A stretch of 64,000 bases of DNA from Neptunomonas concharum (GTDB taxonomy: Bacteria > Pseudomonadota > Gammaproteobacteria > Pseudomonadales > Balneatricaceae). Positions 33,065-42,504 of this stretch are shown one piece after another (position 1 is the first letter of the stretch; each line of letters begins with the position of its first letter). The position numbers and the translations under genes are program-made. The notes under the pieces are model-generated. The model had not been told where the DNA came from, did no database searches, and was given only the letters and a program-made list of their open reading frames with translations. The stretch lies in the NCBI RefSeq assembly GCF_008630635.1, contig NZ_CP043869.1, positions 124,001-188,000 of the forward strand, given 5' to 3'.

Positions 33065-35329
33065 ATGTTTGCCAGTTTACGTATTCGTACTCGGATTATC
33101 GGCGGCTTTGTGGCATTGATTGCGCTTGTATGCGTTGTAGTCATGCCTTTCATGTTGAGGGATATGAACACCCTCATCGAAACAGCAGAAAAGCGAGAGT
33201 TAAATGGGCTATACCAGCAGTTATTGCAAAAGGTAGATGCCGAACAGCGATTAGCCGCGTCACTGGCTACTTTTGTAGCAAATCTACCTGATGTGCAAGC
33301 GTCCCTCATTTCTGATAACCGAACCGCTTTACAAGCCTCTCTGGATAAAGCGTTCACTGTGCTAAAAGCAGAGTATGCGCTGCGCCAGTTGCAATTTCAT
33401 TTACCTCCTGCGACGTCCTACCTACGCGTTCATAAACCCGAAAAGTATGGCGATAATCTATCAGGATTTCGACAGACGGTTGTGAATACCAATCAGCAAC
33501 AAAAAACCGTTAGCGGTATTGAAAAGGGCGTTGCTGGATTGGGCATCCGGGGTGTAGTGCCTGTGGTCATCGAAGGGCAACATTGGGGGTCAGTAGAGTT
33601 TGGTTTCTCATTAGGGCAAGCGTTTTTTGACGAGTTTAAACGTCAGACAGGCGTTGATGTTTCTCTATATACCGAAAAATATGGCAGTTTAGAACCGTTT
33701 GCAACGACCTATTCAGGGCATACTTTATTTGAGCTGGATGCATTAAATCGAGCGTTATCAGGTGAAGCGCAAATGGCAAGTCGTGAACTGAACCGTCAGC
33801 CGGTGGCAGTATTTGCTAATCAGCTTTTAGATTTCACAGGTGCCCCGATTGGTGTTATCGAGATCGCAATGGATCGTGGCGATTATCTCTCTATGCTTAA
33901 TCTATCCATGGCCCATACGTTAATTATGGGTGGTCTTTTTCTGGTACTAGGGTCGCTCGCTGCAGTGGCGATTACTCGCAGTATTGTGAAACCACTGAAC
34001 GAGATGCATCATGCGATGGACAACATTGCCCTAGGTGATGGAGATCTAACCCGAAGGCTTGCTACCAAGGGAAATAACGAACTTAGTGATATCGCGACCT
34101 CTTTTAATAACTTTGTTGTGAAAATAGAGGAGCTTGTGAAAGTTCTGATGCAGTCCGTATCTAGTGTATCCAAGTCAGGTTCTGAACTGTTTGATGAAAC
34201 AGAAAAAACCATGAAGATAGCTAGAAATCAGCAGGCAAGAACGGATGAAGTCGCTGCGGCTGTTAATGAGATGACAGCATCGGCTTATGAAGTTGCGGGT
34301 AATGCGGAAAAGGCTACCGCATTAACTCATACCTCACATGAACGTTCTCAACAAGGTTATCAAACCGTCACCGAATCTATCGAGACGATCAAGAGGCTGG
34401 CGGATAATGTTGAGTCTACGGTTCAGCTGGTTGGCCAAGTGGATCAGCACAGCACTCAAATACACACGATTTTAGACGTGATCCAAAGTATTGCAGAACA
34501 AACCAACCTGCTGGCATTGAATGCGGCGATTGAAGCTGCGCGTGCGGGAGATCAAGGCCGTGGTTTTGCCGTGGTTGCCGATGAAGTTCGCTCCTTGGCA
34601 GGAAGAACGCAAAACTCTACCTCAGAAATTAATCAGATGATTACTCAGTTGCAACAAGGTACAACGCATACGGTCGATGTTATAGAACAAGGCCACAAAC
34701 AAGCGATGGATACGGTAGCAAAAGCCTCTGAGTCGGGGGAGGCCCTGCAAAGTATTCGTGAATCAATGGAGTTAATTAATGATGCGGTTATGCAGATTGC
34801 CAGTGCTGCAGAGGAGCAAAGCCAAGTTGCCGAAACCATAAATCAAAGTGTCGTTGATATAGCAGGCGGTGCAACCGATGTCGCCGCTGGTGCCGATCAT
34901 ATTATGACGACATCGTCTCAAATAGGATCAGAGCTACACTCCTTGATGGCGATTGTTCGTCGCTTCAAGGTTCAAAAAGATCCTGCGATTGAGCTTGCGG
35001 TTGCGCGAAGTGCCCATCAGGCTTGGAAGATGCGTTTACGCACGTTTCTGGATGGTCATAGTTCCCTTAGTGCGGATCAGGCGGTATCCCATACAGAGTG
35101 TGATTTTGGACGCTGGTATTATGGAGATGGGGCGCAGATATGTAGTCATCAACCTATTTTAAAAGGTTTGGAAGTCCCCCATGAGCGCATGCATAAATTG
35201 ATAGGCTTGATCGTGGAAGCTAACCAAAATGGTAATAAACAGCAGGCTGAGGTCTATTATCAGGAGGTATGCGAACTATCAGACACGATAGTAAAAGGGA
35301 TGGAAGAGGCGATTGCTCAGTTCCAATAG
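33065..35329 (+). CDS. Methyl-accepting chemotaxis protein with CZB zinc domain
   Basis: A 754-residue chemoreceptor with TM1 at about 12-34, a periplasmic cache-type domain (about 35-275, with [17 protein letters not shown] and [10 protein letters not shown]), TM2 at about 278-300, HAMP (about 300-355) and a signalling domain with the hairpin tip [21 protein letters not shown]. The C-terminal CZB domain (about 645-754) carries the zinc ligands His near 651, Cys near 678 (HTECDFGRW) and a His pair near 706 (HERMH). CZB domains sense zinc and, through the zinc-bound Cys, oxidants such as HOCl. The receptor is followed by a diguanylate cyclase response regulator. Its translation may be controlled by a leader hairpin. 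Confidence 0.93.
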   Translation: MFASLRIRTRIIGGFVALIALVCVVVMPFMLRDMNTLIETAEKRELNGLYQQLLQKVDAEQRLAASLATFVANLPDVQASLISDNRTALQASLDKAFTVLKAEYALRQLQFHLPPATSYLRVHKPEKYGDNLSGFRQTVVNTNQQQKTVSGIEKGVAGLGIRGVVPVVIEGQHWGSVEFGFSLGQAFFDEFKRQTGVDVSLYTEKYGSLEPFATTYSGHTLFELDALNRALSGEAQMASRELNRQPVAVFANQLLDFTGAPIGVIEIAMDRGDYLSMLNLSMAHTLIMGGLFLVLGSLAAVAITRSIVKPLNEMHHAMDNIALGDGDLTRRLATKGNNELSDIATSFNNFVVKIEELVKVLMQSVSSVSKSGSELFDETEKTMKIARNQQARTDEVAAAVNEMTASAYEVAGNAEKATALTHTSHERSQQGYQTVTESIETIKRLADNVESTVQLVGQVDQHSTQIHTILDVIQSIAEQTNLLALNAAIEAARAGDQGRGFAVVADEVRSLAGRTQNSTSEINQMITQLQQGTTHTVDVIEQGHKQAMDTVAKASESGEALQSIRESMELINDAVMQIASAAEEQSQVAETINQSVVDIAGGATDVAAGADHIMTTSSQIGSELHSLMAIVRRFKVQKDPAIELAVARSAHQAWKMRLRTFLDGHSSLSADQAVSHTECDFGRWYYGDGAQICSHQPILKGLEVPHERMHKLIGLIVEANQNGNKQQAEVYYQEVCELSDTIVKGMEEAIAQFQ

Positions 35330-35354
35330 TCGATGCGCATAAAATCTTAGCTTA

Positions 35355-35431
35355 CTTCCGCCGCCAGCGCTTTTCTTAGTCTACACTGGATGGTATGGGT
35401 GGACTTAAGTTAGATTGATAAACGGCGGAAG
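35355..35431 (+). promoter_or_regulatory. Long-range inverted repeat covering ribosome-binding region
   Basis: CTTCCGCCG (35355-35363) pairs over 9 bp with CGGCGGAAG (35423-35431), about 59 nt apart. The right arm overlaps the probable SD (CGGAAG) before the ATG at 35438. It may hide the ribosome site in the mRNA, or be a DNA dyad. Confidence 0.4.
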
Positions 35432-35437
35432 CAGGGC

Positions 35438-36670
35438 ATGAAGGTACTTGTTGTAGAAGATAGTCAAGTTGTTCTTAAGATTGTAAAGCATTTATTTAAC
35501 CGCTCGAATCTACCTCTGCAGCCTGTATTTTGCGAAACGATGCAGGCTGCGCAACAAGTCATTGACCAATCCAACGATATTTTTGTTGCGCTAGTTGATC
35601 TGAATTTACCCGATGCGCCCAAAGGCGAAATTGTTGATCTGACATTGGCGCAGGGTATCCCCACCGTTGTGTTATCCGCAACCTATGATGATACTCGCCG
35701 TGAAGCGCTTTTAACGCAAGGCGTGGTCGACTACATCGTCAAAGAGAGTCGCTTTTCATATGAGTTTGCCCTGCAATTGGTGGGGCGCTTGTTAAAAAAT
35801 CAGCACATCAAAATTCTAGTTGCAGAGGATTCTTTAGCTTATCGAAAATTGGTGCGCAGACAGTTGGAAAGGCACCTATATCAAGTCATTGAAGCTGAGG
35901 ATGGCGTGGCAGCCCTCGCAGCATTAAAGGCGAATCCCGAGATTAAACTGTTACTGACAGATTACGAGATGCCGAACATGGATGGCGTCAAACTTGTGCA
36001 GAATATCCGACGCGAATACGAAACAACTGACCTGAAAATCATCGGATTATCTGCGGCAGACAAACCCGCATTATCAGCTCAGTTCATCAAAAATGGGGCC
36101 AATGACTTCCTAAGAAAGCCCTTTAATTATGAGGAATTACACTGTCGTGTGATGCACAACCTTGAACAGATAGAGTTGATTCAGGAGGTGCGATTAGCCG
36201 CCTACAGTGATTATCTCACGGGGCTACCTAATCGGCGTAGTTTATTTGAAGAGGTTGAGAAGCACTTTCATGATCTAAAATTGAATGCGTGTGTTGCTAT
36301 TATGGATCTGGACCTCTTTAAGCGAATAAATGACCAGTATGGGCACGATGCAGGTGACTTAGTACTAAAGCAGTTTGGACAAATGTTGCGGCAGGCGTTT
36401 TCTCGCTTCTCTTTCGCGAGAATTGGTGGAGAAGAGTTTTGTGTCGTCTTAGAGCATTTAAGTGGGTCGCAAGCCGAGCAGCTAATGAGTCGATTCTGCG
36501 AGCTGGTTGATAACACAGATTTTATTTTTCACGAAGAGCGGATACCGGTGACCGTTAGTATTGGTGTCGCCTGCCGTGATCAAGATAGCTTTACCCAGGT
36601 GATGAGCCGTGCCGATGATCAACTCTATCGTGCAAAAGAGCTAGGTCGCAACCAAGTAGTCATAGAATAA
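35438..36670 (+). CDS. Double-receiver diguanylate cyclase response regulator
   Basis: A 410-residue protein with two receiver domains and a C-terminal GGDEF domain. The first receiver (about 1-120) has its Asp in VALVDLNLPD (near 51); the second (about 125-245) in LLTDYEMPN (near 174). The output motif is GGEEF near residue 330; the RxxD inhibitory site is not conserved (FSRF), so weak product inhibition is expected. A cognate histidine kinase is not adjacent. It resembles the PleD/WspR layout with tandem receivers and follows the CZB chemoreceptor gene, though separated by 108 nt with its own leader. Confidence 0.92.
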   Translation: MKVLVVEDSQVVLKIVKHLFNRSNLPLQPVFCETMQAAQQVIDQSNDIFVALVDLNLPDAPKGEIVDLTLAQGIPTVVLSATYDDTRREALLTQGVVDYIVKESRFSYEFALQLVGRLLKNQHIKILVAEDSLAYRKLVRRQLERHLYQVIEAEDGVAALAALKANPEIKLLLTDYEMPNMDGVKLVQNIRREYETTDLKIIGLSAADKPALSAQFIKNGANDFLRKPFNYEELHCRVMHNLEQIELIQEVRLAAYSDYLTGLPNRRSLFEEVEKHFHDLKLNACVAIMDLDLFKRINDQYGHDAGDLVLKQFGQMLRQAFSRFSFARIGGEEFCVVLEHLSGSQAEQLMSRFCELVDNTDFIFHEERIPVTVSIGVACRDQDSFTQVMSRADDQLYRAKELGRNQVVIE

Positions 36671-36679
36671 AGTGTAAGC

Positions 36680-36716
36680 CCCGCTCACCAAAGCATTGTT
36701 AACCCCAGTGAGCGGG
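36680..36716. terminator. Strong hairpin between convergent genes
   Basis: CCCGCTCAC (36680-36688) and GTGAGCGGG (36708-36716) match perfectly across a 19-nt loop, between the response regulator and the convergent SPFH gene. Only weak T-runs flank it, so it is a probable but not classical bidirectional terminator. Confidence 0.6.
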
Positions 36717-36724
36717 AGGCATGT

Positions 36725-38098
36725 TTACTTTTCGGCAGGAATATCCCGCTCATATGCTAGACGTTTTGCGGCATCCAATGTCAGCATTTGCATAAATGCT
36801 TTAACCTCTCCATCTGATCCAACGGGCGCACCATCTGAGGAGTTGCCACTGCCAAATACATTAGTCGGCACGGCTCGGCGGGAGAACGCATCAGCCCAGA
36901 GTCTATGTATCTCGATTTCAGCTTTTAACTTGTCGGCTAACGCGTTATCTGCTTCGAGAATGACGCTCTTCTGGTAGGCTTCTGCATCGGCGAGAGTTCG
37001 CTGTGTTTCCGCTTCGATGCGGGCTTTTTCCAAACTGATCTCTGCGGTTTCTTTCTCAATCTGGGCTTGCTGGCGTAATTTGTCAGCGGTCGTAAGTGCC
37101 AGTTGTTTGTCTGTTTCGGCCTCAGTCGTCTTTTGGATCTGCTCAACTTTAGCTTTGGCTTGTCGTTCTGCTACTTCACGTTCACCTCTGGCGATGGCCA
37201 GTAAGCGTTGTTCCTCTTCTTGAATACGCTGCTCACGGGCAATGGCACGATCGGCTGAAGCTTTTTGTTTTAACTGCATACGTTCAACAAAGCGCTGATT
37301 GGGCTGCATGTTGGTAATACGCGCGTCTACCACACTGATGCCGAACTCCGTGAAACGCTGTTTTTTCCTTAATGGAATACCATCCTCGCCAGTGACTTTA
37401 CGTACGGTAAATTCGGTTTTGTTTTCATCCCCGTACTCTTCTTGATTCGTTCCTAATGCCGCATTTGCTGTGGCTTTTGAACGGCGGGTATTGATACGTG
37501 TTTCTTCACGGCGTACCAGATAGATGCCGTTGTTCATCTGTTTCTCAAATTCGCTGTTAAACTCTGTTCGACCGCCACTGTAATACTCTTCGGCGCTCAT
37601 CAGGGCACCTGTGGCCTGCAGTGTCTCCTTAAAAGCGGGGATCATCGCTGTGCGTAATAGGTTTTCCGGGGAGCGGTATTCATGAGCCAGTTTAAGAAAT
37701 CCTTCTTGGTCTGTCGGAATGGAAAAGCGCACAGTGGCTTCTGCATTTGCATCGACTTGATCAAGAAACATGATATTCAGAGGTGGTAAACTAGCACTGG
37801 TTTCGTTTGATTCTGTCTCTGTGTAACGAAGATTGTCGCTACCGCCACGGATAGATTGTACCGTGAGCGCGCGTTTCCATGCATTCCAACGCCCCCAAAG
37901 GTAAAACTGGTAACCCACATCTGAAACGACATGTTCATTACCCGTGATAGTACGAACGTGATAAACATAGCCAGGCTCTGCATAAAAAATGGACTTCGAC
38001 GCCACGAAACCTAGCATTACCAGCGCAAAAATTGGGATTAAAAGCCCGGCAATCGGCAGGTTGAATTTAGGTCGCTTTGGGGATAGATGTTCTTCCAT
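36725..38098 (-). CDS. SPFH/Band-7 membrane protein with long coiled coil
   Basis: A 457-residue protein with one N-terminal membrane anchor (about 15-38), an SPFH/prohibitin-like domain (about 38-265), a long charged coiled coil (about 265-410, rich in Glu, Gln, Lys and Ala) and a short Gly/Ser-rich tail. Family members form ring- or cage-like oligomers at membranes and scaffold proteases or lipid domains. No NfeD-type partner or FtsH protease is adjacent. The gene stands alone between c-di-GMP genes, and its function here is open. Confidence 0.88.
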   Translation of the reverse strand: MEEHLSPKRPKFNLPIAGLLIPIFALVMLGFVASKSIFYAEPGYVYHVRTITGNEHVVSDVGYQFYLWGRWNAWKRALTVQSIRGGSDNLRYTETESNETSASLPPLNIMFLDQVDANAEATVRFSIPTDQEGFLKLAHEYRSPENLLRTAMIPAFKETLQATGALMSAEEYYSGGRTEFNSEFEKQMNNGIYLVRREETRINTRRSKATANAALGTNQEEYGDENKTEFTVRKVTGEDGIPLRKKQRFTEFGISVVDARITNMQPNQRFVERMQLKQKASADRAIAREQRIQEEEQRLLAIARGEREVAERQAKAKVEQIQKTTEAETDKQLALTTADKLRQQAQIEKETAEISLEKARIEAETQRTLADAEAYQKSVILEADNALADKLKAEIEIHRLWADAFSRRAVPTNVFGSGNSSDGAPVGSDGEVKAFMQMLTLDAAKRLAYERDIPAEK

Positions 38099-38224
38099 AG
38101 GTTGATCCTCACCTCATCTGTCTTTTAACAGTTTGCCTTAATCGTATGGCAATTAAGTAACAGACAGCTCTCCGTTTATTTTTGAAGGGAGATAACAACA
38201 CAGACCTTTTGGAAGATCAACTTT

Positions 38225-39349
38225 TTAGGCGATGACCTCCGTATAGTCTTGATTTGCTTCAGCAATGCAGGCTCGGTCCCGGCCATTCGCTTTCGCTTCA
38301 TACAGGGCCTTATCTGCACGGTGTATCAGTTGGTCGCAGGTTTCTTTTGCTTGATATTCAGCGATACCGATACTCGTCGTGAAGCCTATGCTGTCCCCGC
38401 TAGGCGTTTTTACTTTGGCGTTGCGGCAGGCCTCCATGATTGACTCTGCAATGACAAGTGCATCGCTAGCGGTTGTGCCCGGCAGGATCATCAGAAACTC
38501 TTCGCCCCCATAGCGAGCAGGAAGGTCGGTTCGGCGTCTGGATTGCTTTTTTAGAATGTGTGCAAAACTTTTAAGAACAATATCCCCGGCGGCGTGGCCG
38601 TAGGTATCATTGAAGAGCTTAAATTTATCAAGATCAAATAAAAGTACACATATCGAGTGCTGTTGCTGCTGATGGCGTAATAGCTCGCTTTCTAATTGCT
38701 CCAATGCTTGACGCCGGTTTGCCAAACCAGTTAAAGCGTCCCTGGTGGCCTGCCGGTAAAGGCCCAGCAACATGCTTAATTGATTAATGGCGGCCCAGCC
38801 AGAAATGCTGCCAAGGACCGCTAGTAACCAAAGGTTATTGATAGAATCAACATCGCCTAGTTTTTGCCTAGCAAATTGCGTCAATAACTCAATAAAAAGA
38901 ACAACTAGAATATAAATGAGCGCTTCAGTTATCGAAAGAGGGAAGATGGCGATCATGCATATGATCATGAAAGGAAAAAACTGGTATCCAGCCACATTGG
39001 TACTATAGCCGTGGATAATCAATAGTTCGCTGGTCGCCACTTGAAATGCTGATAAGATCATAACAAGCAACAGTAGTCTCAGTTGAGCTGTACGTAGGCT
39101 ATATCTAAATTGCGTCCAGATTCCCAACGCTAAGCAAGCGCTCGCTGCAATAGCCCGGCTATAGGCAATAGATTCAAACATGCTCTGAGGAAGCAGTAAG
39201 TAGTCAATCGCTAGCCACGCGGGTTGAATAATTGCGAGCATGAGTGCAATGATACGAATGCGACGGAATAAAAAGTGGCTTCGGGTTTGATTAAAGTACC
39301 GAGAGTGCCGCTTGTCGCTGGATACATCAAGGAGTGCTTCAAAGATCAT
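38225..39349 (-). CDS. Membrane-bound diguanylate cyclase
   Basis: A 374-residue protein with six to seven hydrophobic segments in its N-terminal half (about 30-200, not a class I can name) and a C-terminal GGDEF domain. The active site reads GGEEF near residue 281, preceded by the RxxD inhibitory site RRTD at the correct spacing, so an active, product-inhibited cyclase is expected. It has no enzymatic partner next to it. The signal is probably a membrane or small hydrophobic cue. Confidence 0.92.
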   Translation of the reverse strand: MIFEALLDVSSDKRHSRYFNQTRSHFLFRRIRIIALMLAIIQPAWLAIDYLLLPQSMFESIAYSRAIAASACLALGIWTQFRYSLRTAQLRLLLLVMILSAFQVATSELLIIHGYSTNVAGYQFFPFMIICMIAIFPLSITEALIYILVVLFIELLTQFARQKLGDVDSINNLWLLAVLGSISGWAAINQLSMLLGLYRQATRDALTGLANRRQALEQLESELLRHQQQQHSICVLLFDLDKFKLFNDTYGHAAGDIVLKSFAHILKKQSRRRTDLPARYGGEEFLMILPGTTASDALVIAESIMEACRNAKVKTPSGDSIGFTTSIGIAEYQAKETCDQLIHRADKALYEAKANGRDRACIAEANQDYTEVIA

Positions 39350-39452
39350 GTGTTTTGTTGCTCATTTTTTACGCAACTCTACGCTTGATATGTGCTGATC
39401 GTCGTTGATCTAGCTCACAGAATAAACCTTTGGGTCAGTTTTATTAAGGATT

Positions 39453-39482
39453 ACCCATTCGCAATGTGCGATTGCTATGGGT
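39453..39482. promoter_or_regulatory. Dyad upstream of XRE regulator gene
   Basis: ACCCAT-tc-GCAAT (39453-39465) faces ATTGC-t-ATGGGT (39471-39482): 11 paired positions with a small asymmetry and a 5-nt centre. It lies 28 nt before the ATG at 39510. It is a candidate autoregulatory operator of the XRE protein, or a leader hairpin. Confidence 0.45.
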
Positions 39483-39509
39483 GCAATATGTTGGTGGGAG
39501 AATCAAAAA

Positions 39510-40241
39510 ATGGCACAAGTGGCTTCATTGGTAAAAACACTTAAACAAGAATTAAAGTCTCAAGGTAAAACCTATACCGATGTGGCGAACGTATTGGAGC
39601 TGAGCGAAGCTTCGGTTAAACGGCTGTTTTCGGAGAAAAACTTTACCTTGCAACGTTTAGAAACCATTTGTGAACTCTTGCACTTAGACTTTTCTGATCT
39701 AGTGCAAAAGATGAATCGCGAGCAGCGCCAACTAACACAGTTAACTCATGATCAGGAAAAGGAGATTGCCAGCGATTTGTTGTTATTGCTGGTGGCAGTC
39801 AGTGTGATTAATGGTTTGAGTGCGGCAGATATCCTTTCTCATTATGATATTTCTGAAACAGAATGCATTCGTAAGTTGGCAAAGCTGGATCGCCTCAAAG
39901 TGATTGATCTGTTACCGGGCAATCGGGTGAAGTTGCTAGTGGCGCCCAATTTTCATTGGTTACCGAATGGTCCTATCCAAAAATTCTTTCAGGAGAAAGT
40001 TGAACAGGATTTTTTCAATTCACGATTTGACCGTTCAACTGAAAAACTTATTGTCTCCAATGCCTTGCTGACTCACCACTCTAATGGACAAATTCAGAAG
40101 AAAATGCAGCGTCTAGCAGTAGAGTTTAATGAATTGATGCAGGAGGACCAATCGATTCCGATTGATAAAAAGCACGGTACCACCATGGTTTTGGCTATTC
40201 GCCAATGGAACTACAGTCTGTTCAAAAAACTGAGTAAGTAG
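39510..40241 (+). CDS. XRE-family transcriptional regulator
   Basis: A 243-residue protein. The ATG at 39510 is chosen because GGGAG stands about 9 nt before it and the longer frame adds only an unlikely leader. A Cro/C1-type helix-turn-helix lies at about residues 18-62 (KTYTDVANVLELSEASVKRLFSE), followed by an uncharacterised C-terminal domain (about 75-243) with a possible second winged helix. A dyad just upstream suggests autoregulation. It precedes the VIT/vWA gene by 156 nt, but a link is unproven. Confidence 0.88.
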   Translation: MAQVASLVKTLKQELKSQGKTYTDVANVLELSEASVKRLFSEKNFTLQRLETICELLHLDFSDLVQKMNREQRQLTQLTHDQEKEIASDLLLLLVAVSVINGLSAADILSHYDISETECIRKLAKLDRLKVIDLLPGNRVKLLVAPNFHWLPNGPIQKFFQEKVEQDFFNSRFDRSTEKLIVSNALLTHHSNGQIQKKMQRLAVEFNELMQEDQSIPIDKKHGTTMVLAIRQWNYSLFKKLSK

Positions 40242-40320
40242 GTAAGTCACAACCTTGGTATGGAAGTATCGATATCCGATACTTTTGGCCGTAGAGGGTA
40301 GGACTTTTTCTGTAAAGGTA

Positions 40321-40371
40321 TAACGCCTGACGGCGGTTAGGCAATCTTGCTCCCAGCTCGCCACCGGTGAG
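40321..40371 (+). promoter_or_regulatory. Two hairpins in leader of VIT/vWA gene
   Basis: TAACGCC-TGAC-GGCGGTTA (40321-40339, one bulge) and CTCGCC-ACC-GGTGAG (40357-40371, one G-T pair) form two short stems before the SD (AGGGAG). No T-tract follows, so this is more likely a structured leader than a terminator. No riboswitch class was recognised. Confidence 0.3.
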
Positions 40372-40397
40372 GATATAAATTATAGGGAGTAATAAAG

Positions 40398-42500
40398 ATG
40401 AAGTACTTTCAGACACGCCACACACCTCTCGCTGCCGCCATGGGGTTGAGTGCTGCCTTATTAATAACCCCCACCGTAGAAGCGGCGGGTTTGTTGACCC
40501 CAAAATCATCAAGCTATAGTACCTTAACGATTCAACAGCACCATGTTGATGTGGTTATTGAAGAGGGGTACGCGACGACAACCGTTGAGCAGGTTTTCCA
40601 TAATCCCAACCCTACGGATCTTGAAGCGATCTATTCATTCCCGGTGCCGGATAAGGCGGCTGTCGGTGAGTTTAGCTATTGGATTGATGGACAACCCGTT
40701 ACCGGTGAGGTTGTTGAAAAACAACGTGCGCGACAGATCTATGAAGCAGAGAAACAGGCGGGAAGAGAAGCGGTTATCGTTGAAAAAGACCGTTATAAAA
40801 CCTTTGATATCAGCGTATTTCCTGTACGGGCTAATCAAGATGTGCGCATTAAGCTGGTCTACTTGCAAAACACCCAGACAGATTCAGGTATAGGCCGTTA
40901 TGTGTATCCTCTGGAAGAGGGCGGGGTTGATGAGCAGGCGTTGAGTTTTTGGAGCCGTAATGAAGCGGTTGAGCAAGATTTTAGCTTTAATGTGAAGCTG
41001 CGTTCGGGCTATCCGGTTGATGGTATACGTTTACCACAGCACCCCAATGCGAAGGTTGCCCAGATAAGCCAGCATGAGTGGCATGTAGCACTAGGTAATC
41101 AAAACACTACGGTTGATTCTGCTTTGGCGGAGCGGACAGAGGTCGCACAAGAGGCTGGTGTACCTAATCAAACCGCTGCGAACTTGAGCGAAGATATTCT
41201 GCTTTACTGGCGTCAAACCCCAGATCAACCGGCGAGTTTGGACATGCAAGCTTACCGCACAGAGGGTGATACTCAAGGTACGTTTATGTTGACCCTATCA
41301 CCAGGGGATGACTTGCCGAGCATAACGGCAGGACGGGACTGGGTGTTTGTTCTGGATATTTCTGGTTCGATGCAAGGTAAGTTCTCGTCGCTAGTTGAGG
41401 GTATTCGACAAGGTTTGGGACAGCTCAGTGGTCAGGATCGCTTCAAAATCGTGTTATTTAATAATCAGGCAACTGAGTTCACGCAAGGCTTTGTTCCGGT
41501 AGATGCTGCCGCCATTGAGCAGGTGTTACAACGCCTAGATCAGGTTTCACCCAGTAGTGGCACGAATCTATACGCCGGTTTGAACACGGGTATTAAAGGT
41601 TTGGATGCTGATCGCAGTAATGCCATCGTCTTGGTGACGGACGGTGTTGCTAATGTGGGTACAACAGAAAAAAATAGATTTTTGTCGCTGTTGGAAAAGC
41701 ACGATGTTCGTTTGTTTACATTCGTGATGGGTAATAGTGCTAACCGCCCTTTGTTAGAAGAGATGACGCGGGTATCCAATGGCTTTGCGATGTCGATCTC
41801 CAATGCTGATGATATTGTCGGTCAGCTTATGTTAGCGAAAAACAAGATGAGCCATGAAGCGCTACGTGATCTTGAGTTGGATATTGAGGGTGGGCGTGTC
41901 AAAGATATTGTGATGCCTAGATTAAGCAAAACCTTGTACCGAGGCCAACAGCTTTCAGTATTTGGGCATTATTACCAACCGGGTGATGTGAAGGTTACCT
42001 TAAAAGGCAAGGTCGGTGATGAGCTTAAAACCTATAGCACGCGTATTCACTTGCCTGCGCAACACACCAAGACACCCGAGCTAGAGCGTTTGTGGGCATT
42101 TGCTGCAATTGAGAATATGCAGGCGGAGATGGATTATCTCGGTGAAAGTTCGGATACACAGCAAGCGATTACCGATACTGCTGTAGCGTATGGTTTAGTG
42201 ACAGATTACACCTCCATGATTGTTTTAAGAGATGAGGTGTTCAAGGCACAAGGTATTGAACGGACCAACCAGAAACGTGTTGCTACCGAACAAAAAGCAC
42301 GTGAGCTTCGTGCTCAGCAACCCGTTGTGGCTGCTCCGCATCGTGCCGATAGTCAGCAGCCGATGTTTCAAGGAAATCGTGCCAATGTATCGCCAAGCCG
42401 CTCTGGGTCAGGCGGTGGTGCAATCTCTCCTGTCTATGGCTTGGTGGCGCTGTGCTTGATAGGCATATTAGCCCTGCGCCGTCGTGGTGATGAGGTATAA
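40398..42500 (+). CDS. VIT/vWA surface protein with GlyGly-CTERM tail
   Basis: A 700-residue exported protein. It has a signal peptide (about 1-32, ending VEAA), a VIT domain (about 35-165), a von Willebrand A domain (about 315-490) with the MIDAS motif DISGSM near 320, and a C-terminal region. The last 30 residues form a GlyGly-CTERM signal: SGSGGG, a hydrophobic helix, then ALRRRGDEV. GlyGly-CTERM proteins are cut and processed by rhombosortase, and the next gene encodes one. It resembles the inter-alpha-trypsin-inhibitor-like 'marine proteobacterial sortase target' proteins, but with a rhombosortase rather than a sortase tail. The role may be adhesion or metal-dependent binding at the cell surface. 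Confidence 0.92.
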   Translation: MKYFQTRHTPLAAAMGLSAALLITPTVEAAGLLTPKSSSYSTLTIQQHHVDVVIEEGYATTTVEQVFHNPNPTDLEAIYSFPVPDKAAVGEFSYWIDGQPVTGEVVEKQRARQIYEAEKQAGREAVIVEKDRYKTFDISVFPVRANQDVRIKLVYLQNTQTDSGIGRYVYPLEEGGVDEQALSFWSRNEAVEQDFSFNVKLRSGYPVDGIRLPQHPNAKVAQISQHEWHVALGNQNTTVDSALAERTEVAQEAGVPNQTAANLSEDILLYWRQTPDQPASLDMQAYRTEGDTQGTFMLTLSPGDDLPSITAGRDWVFVLDISGSMQGKFSSLVEGIRQGLGQLSGQDRFKIVLFNNQATEFTQGFVPVDAAAIEQVLQRLDQVSPSSGTNLYAGLNTGIKGLDADRSNAIVLVTDGVANVGTTEKNRFLSLLEKHDVRLFTFVMGNSANRPLLEEMTRVSNGFAMSISNADDIVGQLMLAKNKMSHEALRDLELDIEGGRVKDIVMPRLSKTLYRGQQLSVFGHYYQPGDVKVTLKGKVGDELKTYSTRIHLPAQHTKTPELERLWAFAAIENMQAEMDYLGESSDTQQAITDTAVAYGLVTDYTSMIVLRDEVFKAQGIERTNQKRVATEQKARELRAQQPVVAAPHRADSQQPMFQGNRANVSPSRSGSGGGAISPVYGLVALCLIGILALRRRGDEV

Positions 42501-42504
42501 AGTA

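Noticed and set aside
40242-40397. c-di-GMP (GEMM) riboswitch
   Set aside because: The conserved GEMM core sequences are not present; only generic stems remain.
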